Positions 1 to 7,725 of a stretch of 56,900 nt of DNA are shown here, piece after piece. Source of the stretch: Chloroflexota bacterium (GTDB lineage: Bacteria > Chloroflexota > Dehalococcoidia > Lucifugimonadales > JACPCL1); contig JACPCL010000041.1 in NCBI GenBank assembly GCA_016179765.1, positions 1 to 56,900 on the forward strand, given 5' to 3'. The notes below the pieces were generated by a model. It did no database searches and was not told where the DNA came from. It saw nothing but the letters and a program-made list of their open reading frames with translations. How positions within the stretch are numbered: the first letter of the stretch is position 1; every line of letters begins with the position of its first letter. Position numbers and translations under genes: made by a program.

Positions 1-1
1 A

Positions 2-400
2 TTCGTCCTCAAGCTCTGTGTTGTAACAGATAGGGATAAAAACCAACCAAGCATCTACAGATTGGCGAGCCTGATTCAGACATATCATGCGCTAGCTCCA
101 GGCATCAACCCAGAGGGAATCCTTCAGAGGCTAGGGCAGCACGCAGAGACAATGGCGGAGATCAGAGCGGTGCGAGATAGACGTTCAAGTCATTATGACC
201 AAAACACAACACCTCCTGAGCCGTCAGTTGAAAAGTGTTTTGACTTGCTGAAAGAATTGCACGCTTTGCTAGAGGAGATATGGAATGCCCACCGACCAAA
301 TACAACTGGCGGCCGAGATTACCACTCCTTGATACCTACAGGACATTCGCATACGGCAGCGGTGCTTGACAAGCTAACGACAACAATGCACCGAGAATAG
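2..400 (+). CDS. C-terminal part of a HEPN-like (AbiU2-type) protein, truncated by the window edge
   Basis: The reading frame is open from the left edge of the window, so this is probably the 3' end of a longer gene and not a protein starting at the internal TTG near position 62. The visible 132 residues are mostly helical. They contain the segment IRAVRDRRSSHYDQ, which matches the HEPN signature of an Arg followed 4-6 residues later by His (R-x4-6-H), the RNase motif of this superfamily; in AbiU2-type proteins it typically reads like RDK..AH. A second helix (LLKELHALLEEIW) follows, as expected for the four-helix HEPN bundle. The DNA is visibly less GC-rich than the genes downstream, which suggests recent acquisition. 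HEPN proteins of this kind usually act in abortive infection or toxin-antitoxin systems, but the partner would lie outside the window. The family call rests on one motif and helical character. Confidence 0.45.
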   Translation, partial: FVLKLCVVTDRDKNQPSIYRLASLIQTYHALAPGINPEGILQRLGQHAETMAEIRAVRDRRSSHYDQNTTPPEPSVEKCFDLLKELHALLEEIWNAHRPNTTGGRDYHSLIPTGHSHTAAVLDKLTTTMHRE

Positions 401-473
401 CTCGCTCTCCATCAATAGCTTTCCTCAAAGCCCGCCCTCCTCTTAGCAACGTCCGGCAAACCACCGAAGCGGC

Positions 474-1355
474 CTACCGCGTTATGACGTCCTCCGCCAG
501 AAAGCCCACGCCGCTGCCCGGGTCGCGCGTGGCCCACTTGCCGGCCTCCACCGCAGTCAGAAAGTCCGAGACCACCTGGTTGAATAAAGCTGGCTCTTCC
601 AGGTTCACCGTGTGCCCAGACTGGGGGAAAACCACGAGGCCGGAGCGGGGCATGCGCCGCTTCAGGAAGATGGCTGGCTCAATGCAGGGCTCGTCCTCGT
701 CTCCAATGATGATCAGCGTGGGTGTCTGAAGCTGGCGCAGGCGGTCCTCCCAGGCAAAGAGGGCGGGGCGCTTACCCTGGACGTTGCGGATGGTGTAGGC
801 AGACCCCTGGGCGGAGTGGGCGGCGAGGTTGCTCTTAAACAGCTCCCATCCCCTGGGGTCTTTACGCTTGAGCTGCACCCGCGTGGGGCCTTCGGCGTAC
901 TCCGCCGCCCACTTTGTCGCGCCCTCCCGCTCCAGGCGCTGGGCCAGTTCCGAGGTCTCGCGGGCGAATCGCTGGGGGTCCGTGGAGCCGGTGCCGGCCC
1001 CGGCCACAATGAGGGCCCGCGCCATTTCCGGGTGGGCCAGTCCGAAGGCTAGCGCCAGGCCGCCGCCCATGGACAGCCCGCCGATGTAGGCTTGCCGTAG
1101 CCCCAAGTGTTGCAGCAGCCTGTACAGGTCCTCCACGGACTGGTCCTGGGAGTAGTGCTGGTCGCCGGCTGGCACGTCAGAGGGTGGGTAGCCGCGGTCG
1201 TTGTAGGTGATGACCTGATAGCGGCGGGAGAAGTAGCTGACCTGGGCGTCCCAGCTCTCGTAGGCACCGCCGAACTCATGGCTCCACACCAATGGGAAGC
1301 CGCTGCCGGTGACCCCGTAGTAGATGTGAACGCCGTTGAGGAGGGCTGTGGGCAT
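474..1355 (-). CDS. alpha/beta-fold hydrolase
   Basis: A 293-residue single-domain alpha/beta hydrolase. The oxyanion-hole region is near residues 25-30 (SHEFGG), the nucleophile elbow is GLSMGG with Ser95, the acid is Asp219 or Asp221 (GDEDEP), and the catalytic His is His248 (SGHTVNLEEP). This is the normal order and spacing for the family. No signal peptide is visible, so it is probably cytoplasmic. Substrate cannot be told from sequence; esterases, C-C bond hydrolases and haloperoxidase-like enzymes all look like this. It lies alone on the minus strand, divergent from the DinB-like gene. The ATG start is supported by similarity starting at once (ALLNGVHIYY). Confidence 0.85.
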   Translation of the reverse strand: MPTALLNGVHIYYGVTGSGFPLVWSHEFGGAYESWDAQVSYFSRRYQVITYNDRGYPPSDVPAGDQHYSQDQSVEDLYRLLQHLGLRQAYIGGLSMGGGLALAFGLAHPEMARALIVAGAGTGSTDPQRFARETSELAQRLEREGATKWAAEYAEGPTRVQLKRKDPRGWELFKSNLAAHSAQGSAYTIRNVQGKRPALFAWEDRLRQLQTPTLIIIGDEDEPCIEPAIFLKRRMPRSGLVVFPQSGHTVNLEEPALFNQVVSDFLTAVEAGKWATRDPGSGVGFLAEDVITR

Positions 1356-1471
1356 GTTGGCCTCCTGGGCTAGGGGCTAGAGGAAGAGGAGCGCGATCGC
1401 TTGACACCTCTTGCACGCAAAGGCACAATCCCCAGCATACCAGTACCAAAGGGGAACAGCAAAGGAGATAG

Positions 1472-1918
1472 ATGTCCAGGCAAGAGCTCAGCAAGCTTAT
1501 CCAGGAGGTGGCAGCGGCGCAAGAGCAGTGCATAGAGAAGGGGAAGGGGCTCTCTAACCACCAGTTGGACACCAACTTCTCCGTGGCACGCCCCACAGGG
1601 ACGAGGGAGTATCAGCTTCGGGGAGTGTTGTACAACCTGGTGATCCACCCACGAGAGCACAGCGTCCACATCGCCAAGATACTGCAAAAGACGGGGTCGC
1701 CCCTGGGACAGCCCACGGAGGCCCAGGCCATCATCGCTAAGGCCAAGGAGTCGTGGGGTGAGCTGGAGGGAGTGCTGGCCTGCCTTGATGATGGGGACCT
1801 GGACCGGGAGTACGAGGGGCACACGCTGCGAAGCCTTCTGGTGCACCTGCGCAATGCGCACCAGTTTTATGCCACAACGATAGATAAGGGGATAGAGGCG
1901 TCCAACGCGCCAAAGTAA
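1472..1918 (+). CDS. DinB/YfiT-superfamily protein
   Basis: A 148-residue, all-helical protein of the size expected for a DinB-fold four-helix bundle. Such proteins often bind a divalent metal through three histidines and act as thiol-dependent transferases or detoxification enzymes. Candidate ligands are in HPREHSVH (near residues 59-66) and HLRNAHQFY near the C-terminus. A good ribosome binding site (AAAGGAG) lies about 6 nt before the ATG. It is flanked by minus-strand genes on both sides and so is probably transcribed alone. The fold call is from helix pattern and His placement; the biochemical role is unknown. A second DinB-like gene lies at 48007. Confidence 0.6.
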   Translation: MSRQELSKLIQEVAAAQEQCIEKGKGLSNHQLDTNFSVARPTGTREYQLRGVLYNLVIHPREHSVHIAKILQKTGSPLGQPTEAQAIIAKAKESWGELEGVLACLDDGDLDREYEGHTLRSLLVHLRNAHQFYATTIDKGIEASNAPK

Positions 1919-1938
1919 GGGTGCCAAGGTCATTACCC

Positions 1939-2643
1939 CTACGCTATCTCTGACCGCACCCTTGCCAGCACCTCCAGGAGCCCCTCCTGGCTGAGCCGGC
2001 CGGTCTGATGGTTGCGCGGGCTGGGATGATAGCAGGCGTACAACGCCTGCGGCCCTGCCGGCATCTCGTACCGCACGCCATGCTGAAAGGGCAGGCGCAG
2101 CGGCTTGCCAAGCCAGCCTGAGGCCACCCGCAGGTAGGCCTCAAAGGCGATGCGCCCCAGGGCCAGCACCACGCGCACTTCGGTGAGTAGCTCCATCTCT
2201 TCCCGCAAGTAGGGTGCGCAACTGGCCAGCTCGCTAGGGGTGGGGCGGTCTTTGGGCGGCGCGCATCGGGCCGCCGCCGTCAGATAGAGGCCCCGCAGCG
2301 CCAGGCCATCGTCTCTCTGCTCCGACGTGGGCTGACTGGCGAAACCCACCTGGTAGAGCGCTGGCATCAGGAAGCGGGCGGAGGCATCGCCGGTGAACAT
2401 GCGCCCCGTCCGATTGCCGCCGTGGGCCGCGGGGGCCAGACCTATCGCCACCACCTTGGCCCTGGGGTCGCCGAATCCAGGCACCGGCCTGCTCCAGTAG
2501 TCCCAGTCGCTATAGGCGGGTCGCTTGGCGACCCCCGCCTCCTCGCGATGGGCCACCAAGCGCGGGCAGAGGCGGCAGAGGGCCAGGCGCTTGTTCAGCG
2601 CTGTAAGGTGGTCCGCAGAGATGGAAGAGGATGCGGCGTTCAT
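1939..2643 (-). CDS. uracil-DNA glycosylase family 5 (UdgB type)
   Basis: Removes uracil and other deaminated bases from DNA. The N-terminal cysteines (CRLCPRLV) are part of the 4Fe-4S cluster site of family 4/5 enzymes. The active-site region GLAPAAHGGNRTGRMFTGD and the C-terminal HPSPRNHQTGRL loop are characteristic of family 5, which lacks the usual catalytic polar residue of motif A. The start chosen is the ATG whose first bases overlap the stop codon of the upstream transporter gene (ATGA, 4 nt). This gives 234 residues and begins just before the conserved region; a longer upstream extension would lie inside the transporter gene. The overlap implies translational coupling with the MFS gene, but there is no obvious functional link. 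Confidence 0.88.
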   Translation of the reverse strand: MNAASSSISADHLTALNKRLALCRLCPRLVAHREEAGVAKRPAYSDWDYWSRPVPGFGDPRAKVVAIGLAPAAHGGNRTGRMFTGDASARFLMPALYQVGFASQPTSEQRDDGLALRGLYLTAAARCAPPKDRPTPSELASCAPYLREEMELLTEVRVVLALGRIAFEAYLRVASGWLGKPLRLPFQHGVRYEMPAGPQALYACYHPSPRNHQTGRLSQEGLLEVLARVRSEIA

Positions 2644-3974
2644 GGCGAGGCGACGATGCCCTGAAAGGGCGTGGGTTTGGGCTTGGGAGGAGTGGCCAGG
2701 AGCCAGAAGAGGGACGTTCCCGCGGTGATGGCAACAAAGACCCATAAGATTGCCGTGTAGCTGCCGGTGATGTCATAGGCCAGCGCCGCAATCAGAGGCC
2801 CCGATGCGTTGGTGGTCTGGTTGACCGGCGAGGTGATCCCTCTGATGGCACCCAGCGAGCCGCGGCCATAGTAGTCGGCCCACACCACCAGGGATACCGT
2901 AAAGGTGACGCCGCTGAATGATCCCAGGGCAATTCCGTAGGCGTAGGCCATGAGGGGCGTAGTGGTAAAAACGAGCAGCGCCACGGAAGCGGCAAACCCC
3001 ACGTACGTCACCGTCAGGATGTATCGGATGGGGAAACGCTCGGCCAGGAAGCCGGCGAGCAGGGATACGGGCACGCCCGCCAGGGAGGAGATGGCTATGG
3101 AGGCCACGGCCACACTTGAGGAGAGGCCCTGGCCGGTCATGTAGGCGAACCAGTGGAAGTGAAGGCCGGAAATGACGAGGGATAAGAGGCTCTGGGCGGC
3201 CAACATCAGATAGAAGGCGCGGGTACGCAGCGCTTCCCTTGGCCCCAGGGAGACCTCTACCACGGACCGCGAACGCCGGCGCCTACTCGTTTGCCCCTGG
3301 GGCGCTTCCTTCCGCCGCGCCTCCTCCTCCGGGGTGAGGCCATCGGGGAGAAGCCCCATGTCTTCGGGCTTGCTCTTGAGGAAGAAGAAGGCGGGAAGGA
3401 TGCCAACAGCCCATACCAGGATCCCCAGGCTGGCCCAGGCGTACCGCCACCCAAAGGCCAGGATGACCGCCTGCACCATGATGGGCGTCGTGAATTGTCC
3501 CAGCCTTCCCCCCAAGCCGGAGAAGGCGGTGGCGCGGCCACGCTTGGCTATGAACCATTTCGGGAGGACAATACCCGCCATCAGGAAGAAAGCGCCTGCG
3601 GTGATGCCCCGGCCCAGGATCTGCAGGATGTTGTGCTGCCAGAGCTCCGTGACAAAGCCCATGAGAAAAAAGACGATGCCCAGAAGCACAGCGGCGATGG
3701 TCATGACCCACCGCGCTCCGTACTTATCTATGGCGGGGCCTACAAAGAGGCCAGCCAGCCCCCCGAGGATGGTCCCGATGGTCATGGGTGCGGTAAAGCT
3801 GGCGCGGCTCCAGCCCAGCTCCTCTGTCATCGGCCCCAGAAAGAGGCCCAGCACCGGGAAAGTCTCGGTGCCGCCCGCAAACTGGACCAGGCCCGTAACG
3901 GCCACGATCACCCAGCCATAATAAAAGCCGCTCCCCGCGGCTTTCTTGGAGACCTTCTCTGTCTTCTGCTGCAT
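2640..3974 (-). CDS. MFS transporter, monocarboxylate/oxalate-formate antiporter-like
   Basis: A 444-residue integral membrane protein with about 12 hydrophobic helices in two halves, separated by a charged loop near residues 200-240 (KPEDMGLLPDG, then a run of Arg/Ser). The N-terminal segment GFYYGWVIVAV and the loop 2-3 motif (GPAIDKYGARWVM) are typical of the MFS subfamily that includes oxalate:formate antiporters and monocarboxylate carriers. The transported compound cannot be stated. A paralogue at 48548 shares the same N-terminal FYGW motif and the PEDMGL-PDG loop. It heads a two-gene unit with the uracil-DNA glycosylase. Confidence 0.88.
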   Translation of the reverse strand: MQQKTEKVSKKAAGSGFYYGWVIVAVTGLVQFAGGTETFPVLGLFLGPMTEELGWSRASFTAPMTIGTILGGLAGLFVGPAIDKYGARWVMTIAAVLLGIVFFLMGFVTELWQHNILQILGRGITAGAFFLMAGIVLPKWFIAKRGRATAFSGLGGRLGQFTTPIMVQAVILAFGWRYAWASLGILVWAVGILPAFFFLKSKPEDMGLLPDGLTPEEEARRKEAPQGQTSRRRRSRSVVEVSLGPREALRTRAFYLMLAAQSLLSLVISGLHFHWFAYMTGQGLSSSVAVASIAISSLAGVPVSLLAGFLAERFPIRYILTVTYVGFAASVALLVFTTTPLMAYAYGIALGSFSGVTFTVSLVVWADYYGRGSLGAIRGITSPVNQTTNASGPLIAALAYDITGSYTAILWVFVAITAGTSLFWLLATPPKPKPTPFQGIVASP

Positions 3975-4122
3975 AGGACCGAACGCACTCCTCGCCAGCG
4001 TCTTCTCGGCGCACCAGAGTTGGGGCCTGGGTGACTATAGGGCTTCCAGCAACCTACGTCAACCACATGAAGGTCCTGCTGTCCTTTGCTGCGATGAGCA
4101 GGGCCGTCCCGTTCCGGTGTGG

Positions 4123-4136
4123 CATGGTGCACCATG
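4123..4136. promoter_or_regulatory. 14-bp perfect palindrome between divergent genes
   Basis: CATGGTGCACCATG is self-complementary over all 14 bases. It lies in the 334-bp spacer between the divergent MFS gene and hppA, about 30 bp upstream of the hppA -35 box. The position would suit an operator, but no regulator is encoded nearby. An imperfect hairpin (arms around AGCCTAGG and CCTAGCT) also lies near 4230-4257, in the predicted hppA leader. The remainder of the spacer shows nothing else. Confidence 0.3.
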
Positions 4137-4166
4137 ATAAGCCGGACTGAGCTGGCATAACTGAGG

Positions 4167-4196
4167 TTGACAGACGGGGCGTCGGATAGGTAGAAT
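4167..4196 (+). promoter_or_regulatory. sigma-70-type promoter of hppA
   Basis: A perfect -35 box TTGACA is followed after 18 bp by TAGAAT (5 of 6 to consensus). It predicts a leader of roughly 105 nt before the hppA ATG. Confidence 0.6.
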
Positions 4197-4308
4197 CACA
4201 CGCCAGTCCGTTGCAGGGTTTAGCCATTGAGCCTAGGGAATGCACCCTCATTCCTAGCTGAATCATTCGCGTAAACGCCAATCTGTAGCAGAAAAGGATA
4301 GTAAGGGA

Positions 4309-6528
4309 ATGATTGCCATCGTACCCATCGCCGGCGTGTTCGCCGTGCTCTTCGCACTGTACCTGATGTGGGACGTGCTGCGGCGCGATACGGGCAGCGA
4401 CCGCATGAAGGACATCGCCGACCGTATCATGGAAGGGGCCAAGGCCTTCATTGGACGGCAGTACCGTACCATTGCCATGCTGGCCATCGTCGCTGCCGTG
4501 GCCATTGCACTTGTCCTGGCCCTGGTCACCGACATACCGCCCGATGTGGACCACAACAACGTCCTGGACGACGCTGACAAGATTGGCCTGGGGTGGCGCA
4601 CCGCCGTCGCCTTCCTAGTGGGCGCTATCTGCTCCGGCGTCGCGGGCATCGTGGGCATGTACGTCTCCGTCAAGTCCAATCTACGCACCGCCGCCGCCGC
4701 CATGAAGGGCCTTGGGCCGGCCGTCCAGACCGCCCTGCGCGGCGGAGCGGTCTCCGGGTTCCTGATCGTCGCCCTCAGCCTGTTGGGCGTTAGCGCCATG
4801 TTCTACGCCTTTGGTGGGAACAGCAACCCGGAGCTGGCCCCCTTCCTCATTGTGGGCTTCGGCTTCGGAGCCAGCTTTGTCGCCCTCTTCTCCCAGCTTG
4901 GCGGCGGTATTTACACCAAGGCCGCCGACATGGGAGCAGACCTGGTGGGCAAGGTGGAGGCTGGCATCCCAGAAGACGACCCTCGCAACCCCGCCGTCAT
5001 CGCCGACCTGGTGGGCGATAACGTAGGGGACTGTGCGGGCCGCGGCGCCGACCTGTTTGAGTCTACCGCCGCTGAGAACATTGGCGCCATGATCCTGGGC
5101 GTCATCATTTATCTGGCCCTCAAGAGCGTGCCTGGCATTCCCCATCCCGAATACTTCGTCCTCTTCCCCCTGGTCATCCGCTCCTTCGGTATCTTCGCCA
5201 CGGCACTGGGCGTCCTCTCCGTCGGCTCCCCCGTCCCCTTCTTCAAAATGAAGGAGAGCGACGACCCCATGGGCGCGCTGAACAAGGGCTATTTCCTCTC
5301 GGTGGCACTGGCTATCGGCTTCCTGGCCCTCTCCACGTACACGATGCTGGGACAGGGCGGGATCCAGTGGCAGTTCTACTTCTACGCTGGACTGGTGGGC
5401 ATCGCCACCAGCGTGGCCTTCGTTTTCATCACTCAGTACTACACGGAGTTCAGGTACCGGCCCGTGCGGGACATTGCCAATGCTGCCAAAACAGGCCCTG
5501 CCACCAGCGCGGTGATGGGTGTCTCCGTTGGTTTTGAGTCCACCTTTACCACCGCCCTGGTCATCGGCGCCGCCCTGTGGGCATCCTTCTGGCTGGGCCA
5601 GCAGGCGGACATCCCCGGCGTCAGCGACGCCCGCGCCGGCCTCTTCGGTACCGCCGTCGCCACCATGGGCATGCTGATGACCGCCGCCTACATCCTGGCG
5701 ATGGATACCTTTGGCCCCATTACCGACAACGCCAATGGCGTCATAGAGATGTCCGGCAACCCCGGCGAAGCGCGCAGGGTCACCGACCGCCTGGACGCCG
5801 TGGGCAACACCACCAAGGCGCTCACTAAGGGCTACGCCGTCGGCTCCGCCGGCCTCGCCGCCTTCCTCCTCTTCTTTGCCTACCTGGACGAAGTGGTCAA
5901 GATTGATCCAACCTCCCTGTCCATGACGAATGCTGCCAACCAGCTGGTAGAGGTCATCAACCTGGCCGACGTTAAGGTCTTCGTCGGTGCGCTCATGGGG
6001 GCCATGCTCGCCTTCCTCTTCAGCGCCCTGGCCATCCGCGCCGTCTCCAAAACGGCGGGCGCGGTCATTGAAGAGGTACGCCGCCAGTTCCACGAGAATC
6101 CCAAGATCATGACGAATGAGGTGCGCCCCGACTACGCCCGCTGCGTGGACATCACCGCCCGCGCCGGCCTGCGGGAGATGGTGCTGCCCGGCATTATCGC
6201 CGTGGCCGTGCCCATCATCGTCGGTGTCGTCCTCCGCCACGAGGCCATGGGCGCATTCCTCATGGTAGGCACCATCAGCGGCATCCTGCTAGCAACCGTC
6301 CTCAACAACTCCGGCGGCGCTTGGGACAACGCCAAGAAGTTCGTGGAGTCCGGCGCCATGAAGGACGAGAGCGGCCAGGTGGTGCTGAAAGGCTCCCAAA
6401 TCCACGCCGCAGCCGTCGTCGGCGACACCATCGGCGACCCCTTCAAGGACACCGCCGGCCCCTCTCTCCACGTGCTGGTGAAGCTCCTGAGCACCATCAC
6501 CCTGGTGCTTGCGCCGATTTTTATTTAG
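4309..6528 (+). CDS. hppA: K+-independent H+-translocating membrane pyrophosphatase
   Basis: A 739-residue integral membrane pump that couples hydrolysis of pyrophosphate to proton export. The substrate site has DMGADLVGKVEAGIPEDDPR followed by the acidic VGDNVGDCAGRGADLFE segment, and the C-terminal conserved block VVGDTIGDPFKDTAGPSLH is intact. The selectivity position reads GNTTKALTKG: Lys after the Thr pair marks the K+-independent subclass (Ala in K+-dependent enzymes). Length and about 16 hydrophobic segments fit the family. An unusual point is ADLVGDNVGD in place of the more common ADNVGDNVGD. The gene stands alone behind its own promoter. Such pumps recover energy from biosynthetic pyrophosphate, which is common in slow-growing anaerobes and oligotrophs. 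Confidence 0.95.
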   Translation: MIAIVPIAGVFAVLFALYLMWDVLRRDTGSDRMKDIADRIMEGAKAFIGRQYRTIAMLAIVAAVAIALVLALVTDIPPDVDHNNVLDDADKIGLGWRTAVAFLVGAICSGVAGIVGMYVSVKSNLRTAAAAMKGLGPAVQTALRGGAVSGFLIVALSLLGVSAMFYAFGGNSNPELAPFLIVGFGFGASFVALFSQLGGGIYTKAADMGADLVGKVEAGIPEDDPRNPAVIADLVGDNVGDCAGRGADLFESTAAENIGAMILGVIIYLALKSVPGIPHPEYFVLFPLVIRSFGIFATALGVLSVGSPVPFFKMKESDDPMGALNKGYFLSVALAIGFLALSTYTMLGQGGIQWQFYFYAGLVGIATSVAFVFITQYYTEFRYRPVRDIANAAKTGPATSAVMGVSVGFESTFTTALVIGAALWASFWLGQQADIPGVSDARAGLFGTAVATMGMLMTAAYILAMDTFGPITDNANGVIEMSGNPGEARRVTDRLDAVGNTTKALTKGYAVGSAGLAAFLLFFAYLDEVVKIDPTSLSMTNAANQLVEVINLADVKVFVGALMGAMLAFLFSALAIRAVSKTAGAVIEEVRRQFHENPKIMTNEVRPDYARCVDITARAGLREMVLPGIIAVAVPIIVGVVLRHEAMGAFLMVGTISGILLATVLNNSGGAWDNAKKFVESGAMKDESGQVVLKGSQIHAAAVVGDTIGDPFKDTAGPSLHVLVKLLSTITLVLAPIFI

Positions 6529-6547
6529 ACGGGACAATCGGTATCTG

Positions 6548-6574
6548 GTAGGGGTGACTCGGCGAGTCGCCCCT
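6548..6574. repeat. GC-rich imperfect inverted repeat (TAGGGGYGACYCG family, copy 1)
   Basis: An imperfect palindrome with arms GTAGGGGTGACTCG and CGAGTCGCCCCTGC lies directly downstream of hppA. Related copies are at 6747 and 6815, and a looser one at 14739. It could fold as a hairpin, but no T-tract follows, so it looks more like a dispersed REP/MITE-type repeat than a terminator. Confidence 0.55.
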
Positions 6575-6587
6575 GCGTCCGCCTTTT

Positions 6588-6733
6588 GTCATTCTGAGCG
6601 AGTCCCGATGGTAATCGGGACATCTGCGAAGAATCTAAGGCGTTTGGACAGGCGTCGGGTCTGCGATAAACGAAAACGCCTATGACGGCAAACAAGATGC
6701 TTCGGCCTGCGGGCCTCAGCATGACAAGGCGGC
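6588..6733. repeat. dispersed intergenic repeat with inverted ends
   Basis: This segment begins with GTCATTCTGAGCGAGTCCCG and ends with GCCTCAGCATGAC, so the ends are partly inverted repeats of each other. It contains an internal hairpin (TCCCGATGGTAATCGGGA) and the phrase GCGAAGAATCTAAGG. Sequences of this pattern recur between genes in many Chloroflexota genomes. It holds no credible ORF. Confidence 0.4.
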
Positions 6734-6746
6734 AGAACACGCGTCT

Positions 6747-6772
6747 GTAGGGGCGACCCGGCGGGTCTGCCC
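6747..6772. repeat. GC-rich inverted repeat, copy 2
   Basis: GTAGGGGCGACCCGGCGGGT followed by CTGCCCAC forms an imperfect hairpin of the same family as the copies at 6548 and 6815. Confidence 0.5.
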
Positions 6773-6814
6773 ACGTTCCATGACGCTCGCTCACACCATG
6801 AACAGGGCGCACCC

Positions 6815-6848
6815 GTAGGGGCGTCCCGACAAGTCGGGACGCCCCTAC
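6815..6848. repeat. perfect 16-bp inverted repeat, copy 3
   Basis: Arms GTAGGGGCGTCCCGAC and GTCGGGACGCCCCTAC are perfectly complementary, with a 2-nt centre. It is the best preserved copy of the repeat family in the spacer between hppA and the RraA-like gene. The perfect match suggests recent mobility or ongoing correction of the arms. Confidence 0.7.
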
Positions 6849-6919
6849 CTATTTTGCCGCGGCTTTGGCCGATGTATACTGGCGCATCACTTGCATCCCT
6901 ACGCAGGCAAGGAGGCACC

Positions 6920-7632
6920 ATGCCCGCCATCGTTGTCCCCCAATCCACCCTTAACCGCTTTAAGAAGGTGAGCGCCGCAACGGTGTGGAGCGCCGTGCGC
7001 CGCATGGGCTCTCCCAAGTGTTTCATGGAAGAGGTGTACCCCATGACCCCCGGCAGAAGGCTCGCAGCCAGGGCAAGGACACTGCGCATGTTGCCGCTGA
7101 GGCCTGACCTGCAAGCTGAGCTTGGTTCCGGCGAGCAGGCCCCTGTCTACCAGGCCATGGACGCTTGCAAGCGCGGCGATGTCCTGGTGGTGGACACGAT
7201 GCGCATGCCCTACTCCACCGCTCTGGGCGACGTGAGGCTCTTGCAGCTTCAAATGCAGAAGGCTGACGGCCTCGTCACCGACGGAGCCATCGCGACCTTG
7301 ATGTGGTGAAAGGATACGGCTTCGCCATCTTCGCCCAGCGACGAACTCCCACGGCGCAGGAGTACGGGACGCCAGCCCAGGCCGGCGTGGACATCCAGTG
7401 CGCTGGCGTCCTGGTGCGCCCCGGCGACGTGCTCGTCGGCGACGACGACGGCATAGTGGTCGTCCCCGCCGCATGGGCGGAAGAGGTTATCGCCTGGGTG
7501 GAGGAGCACGAAGAGGCGGAGGAGTACGTCAAGGGCAAAATCCTGGCCGAGCACGTCAGCCCAGGCCGCTACTATCCTCCCACCGAGGAGACGATCAAAG
7601 AGATGCGCCGCTTTAAGGCTCAGCAACGGTGA
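6920..7632 (+). pseudogene. RraA/HMG-aldolase family gene with a single-base frameshift
   Basis: Two overlapping frames together encode one RraA-fold protein of about 237 residues (dimethylmenaquinone methyltransferase-like / 4-hydroxy-4-methyl-2-oxoglutarate aldolase family). The first frame starts at an ATG preceded by AAGGAGG and runs through GDVRLLQLQMQKADGLVTDG. It then goes out of frame and stops at 7309. The second frame resumes with LDVVKGYGFAIFAQR and ends at 7632. Inserting one C after position 7291 restores GAIRDLDVVKGYG, so the loss falls exactly in the conserved DGxxRD substrate/metal motif. No slippery heptamer is seen. It may be a real pseudogene or a sequencing or assembly error; the rest of both frames shows no decay, which favours an error or a very recent mutation. 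Confidence 0.8.
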
Positions 7633-7663
7633 GCCATAGCGCAATCGGCCCCCCCGGGGAGCC

Positions 7664-7692
7664 TGTACGGAAACCGAACTATCCGCTAGAAT
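7664..7692 (+). promoter_or_regulatory. possible promoter of the CapA-like gene
   Basis: TGTACG, 17 bp, then TAGAAT lies about 33 nt before the start codon. The same arrangement (TGTACT, 17 bp, TAGAAT, about 24 nt before the start) occurs before the FN3/PKD gene at 14870-14898. The -35 match to TTGACA is weak; the shared spacing is the main support. Confidence 0.3.
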
Positions 7693-7725
7693 CCCACCAA
7701 CGTTACCAGCACTCAGGAGGGACGC

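Noticed and set aside
4681-6240. Long open frame (519 codons) antisense to hppA
   Set aside because: It is a shadow of the GC-rich coding strand: low-complexity His/Gly/Asp-rich translation, no domain, while hppA on the other strand is unmistakable.
6920-7632. Programmed frameshift in the RraA-like gene
   Set aside because: No slippery sequence at the junction, and this family is not known to use recoding; a simple 1-base loss explains it.
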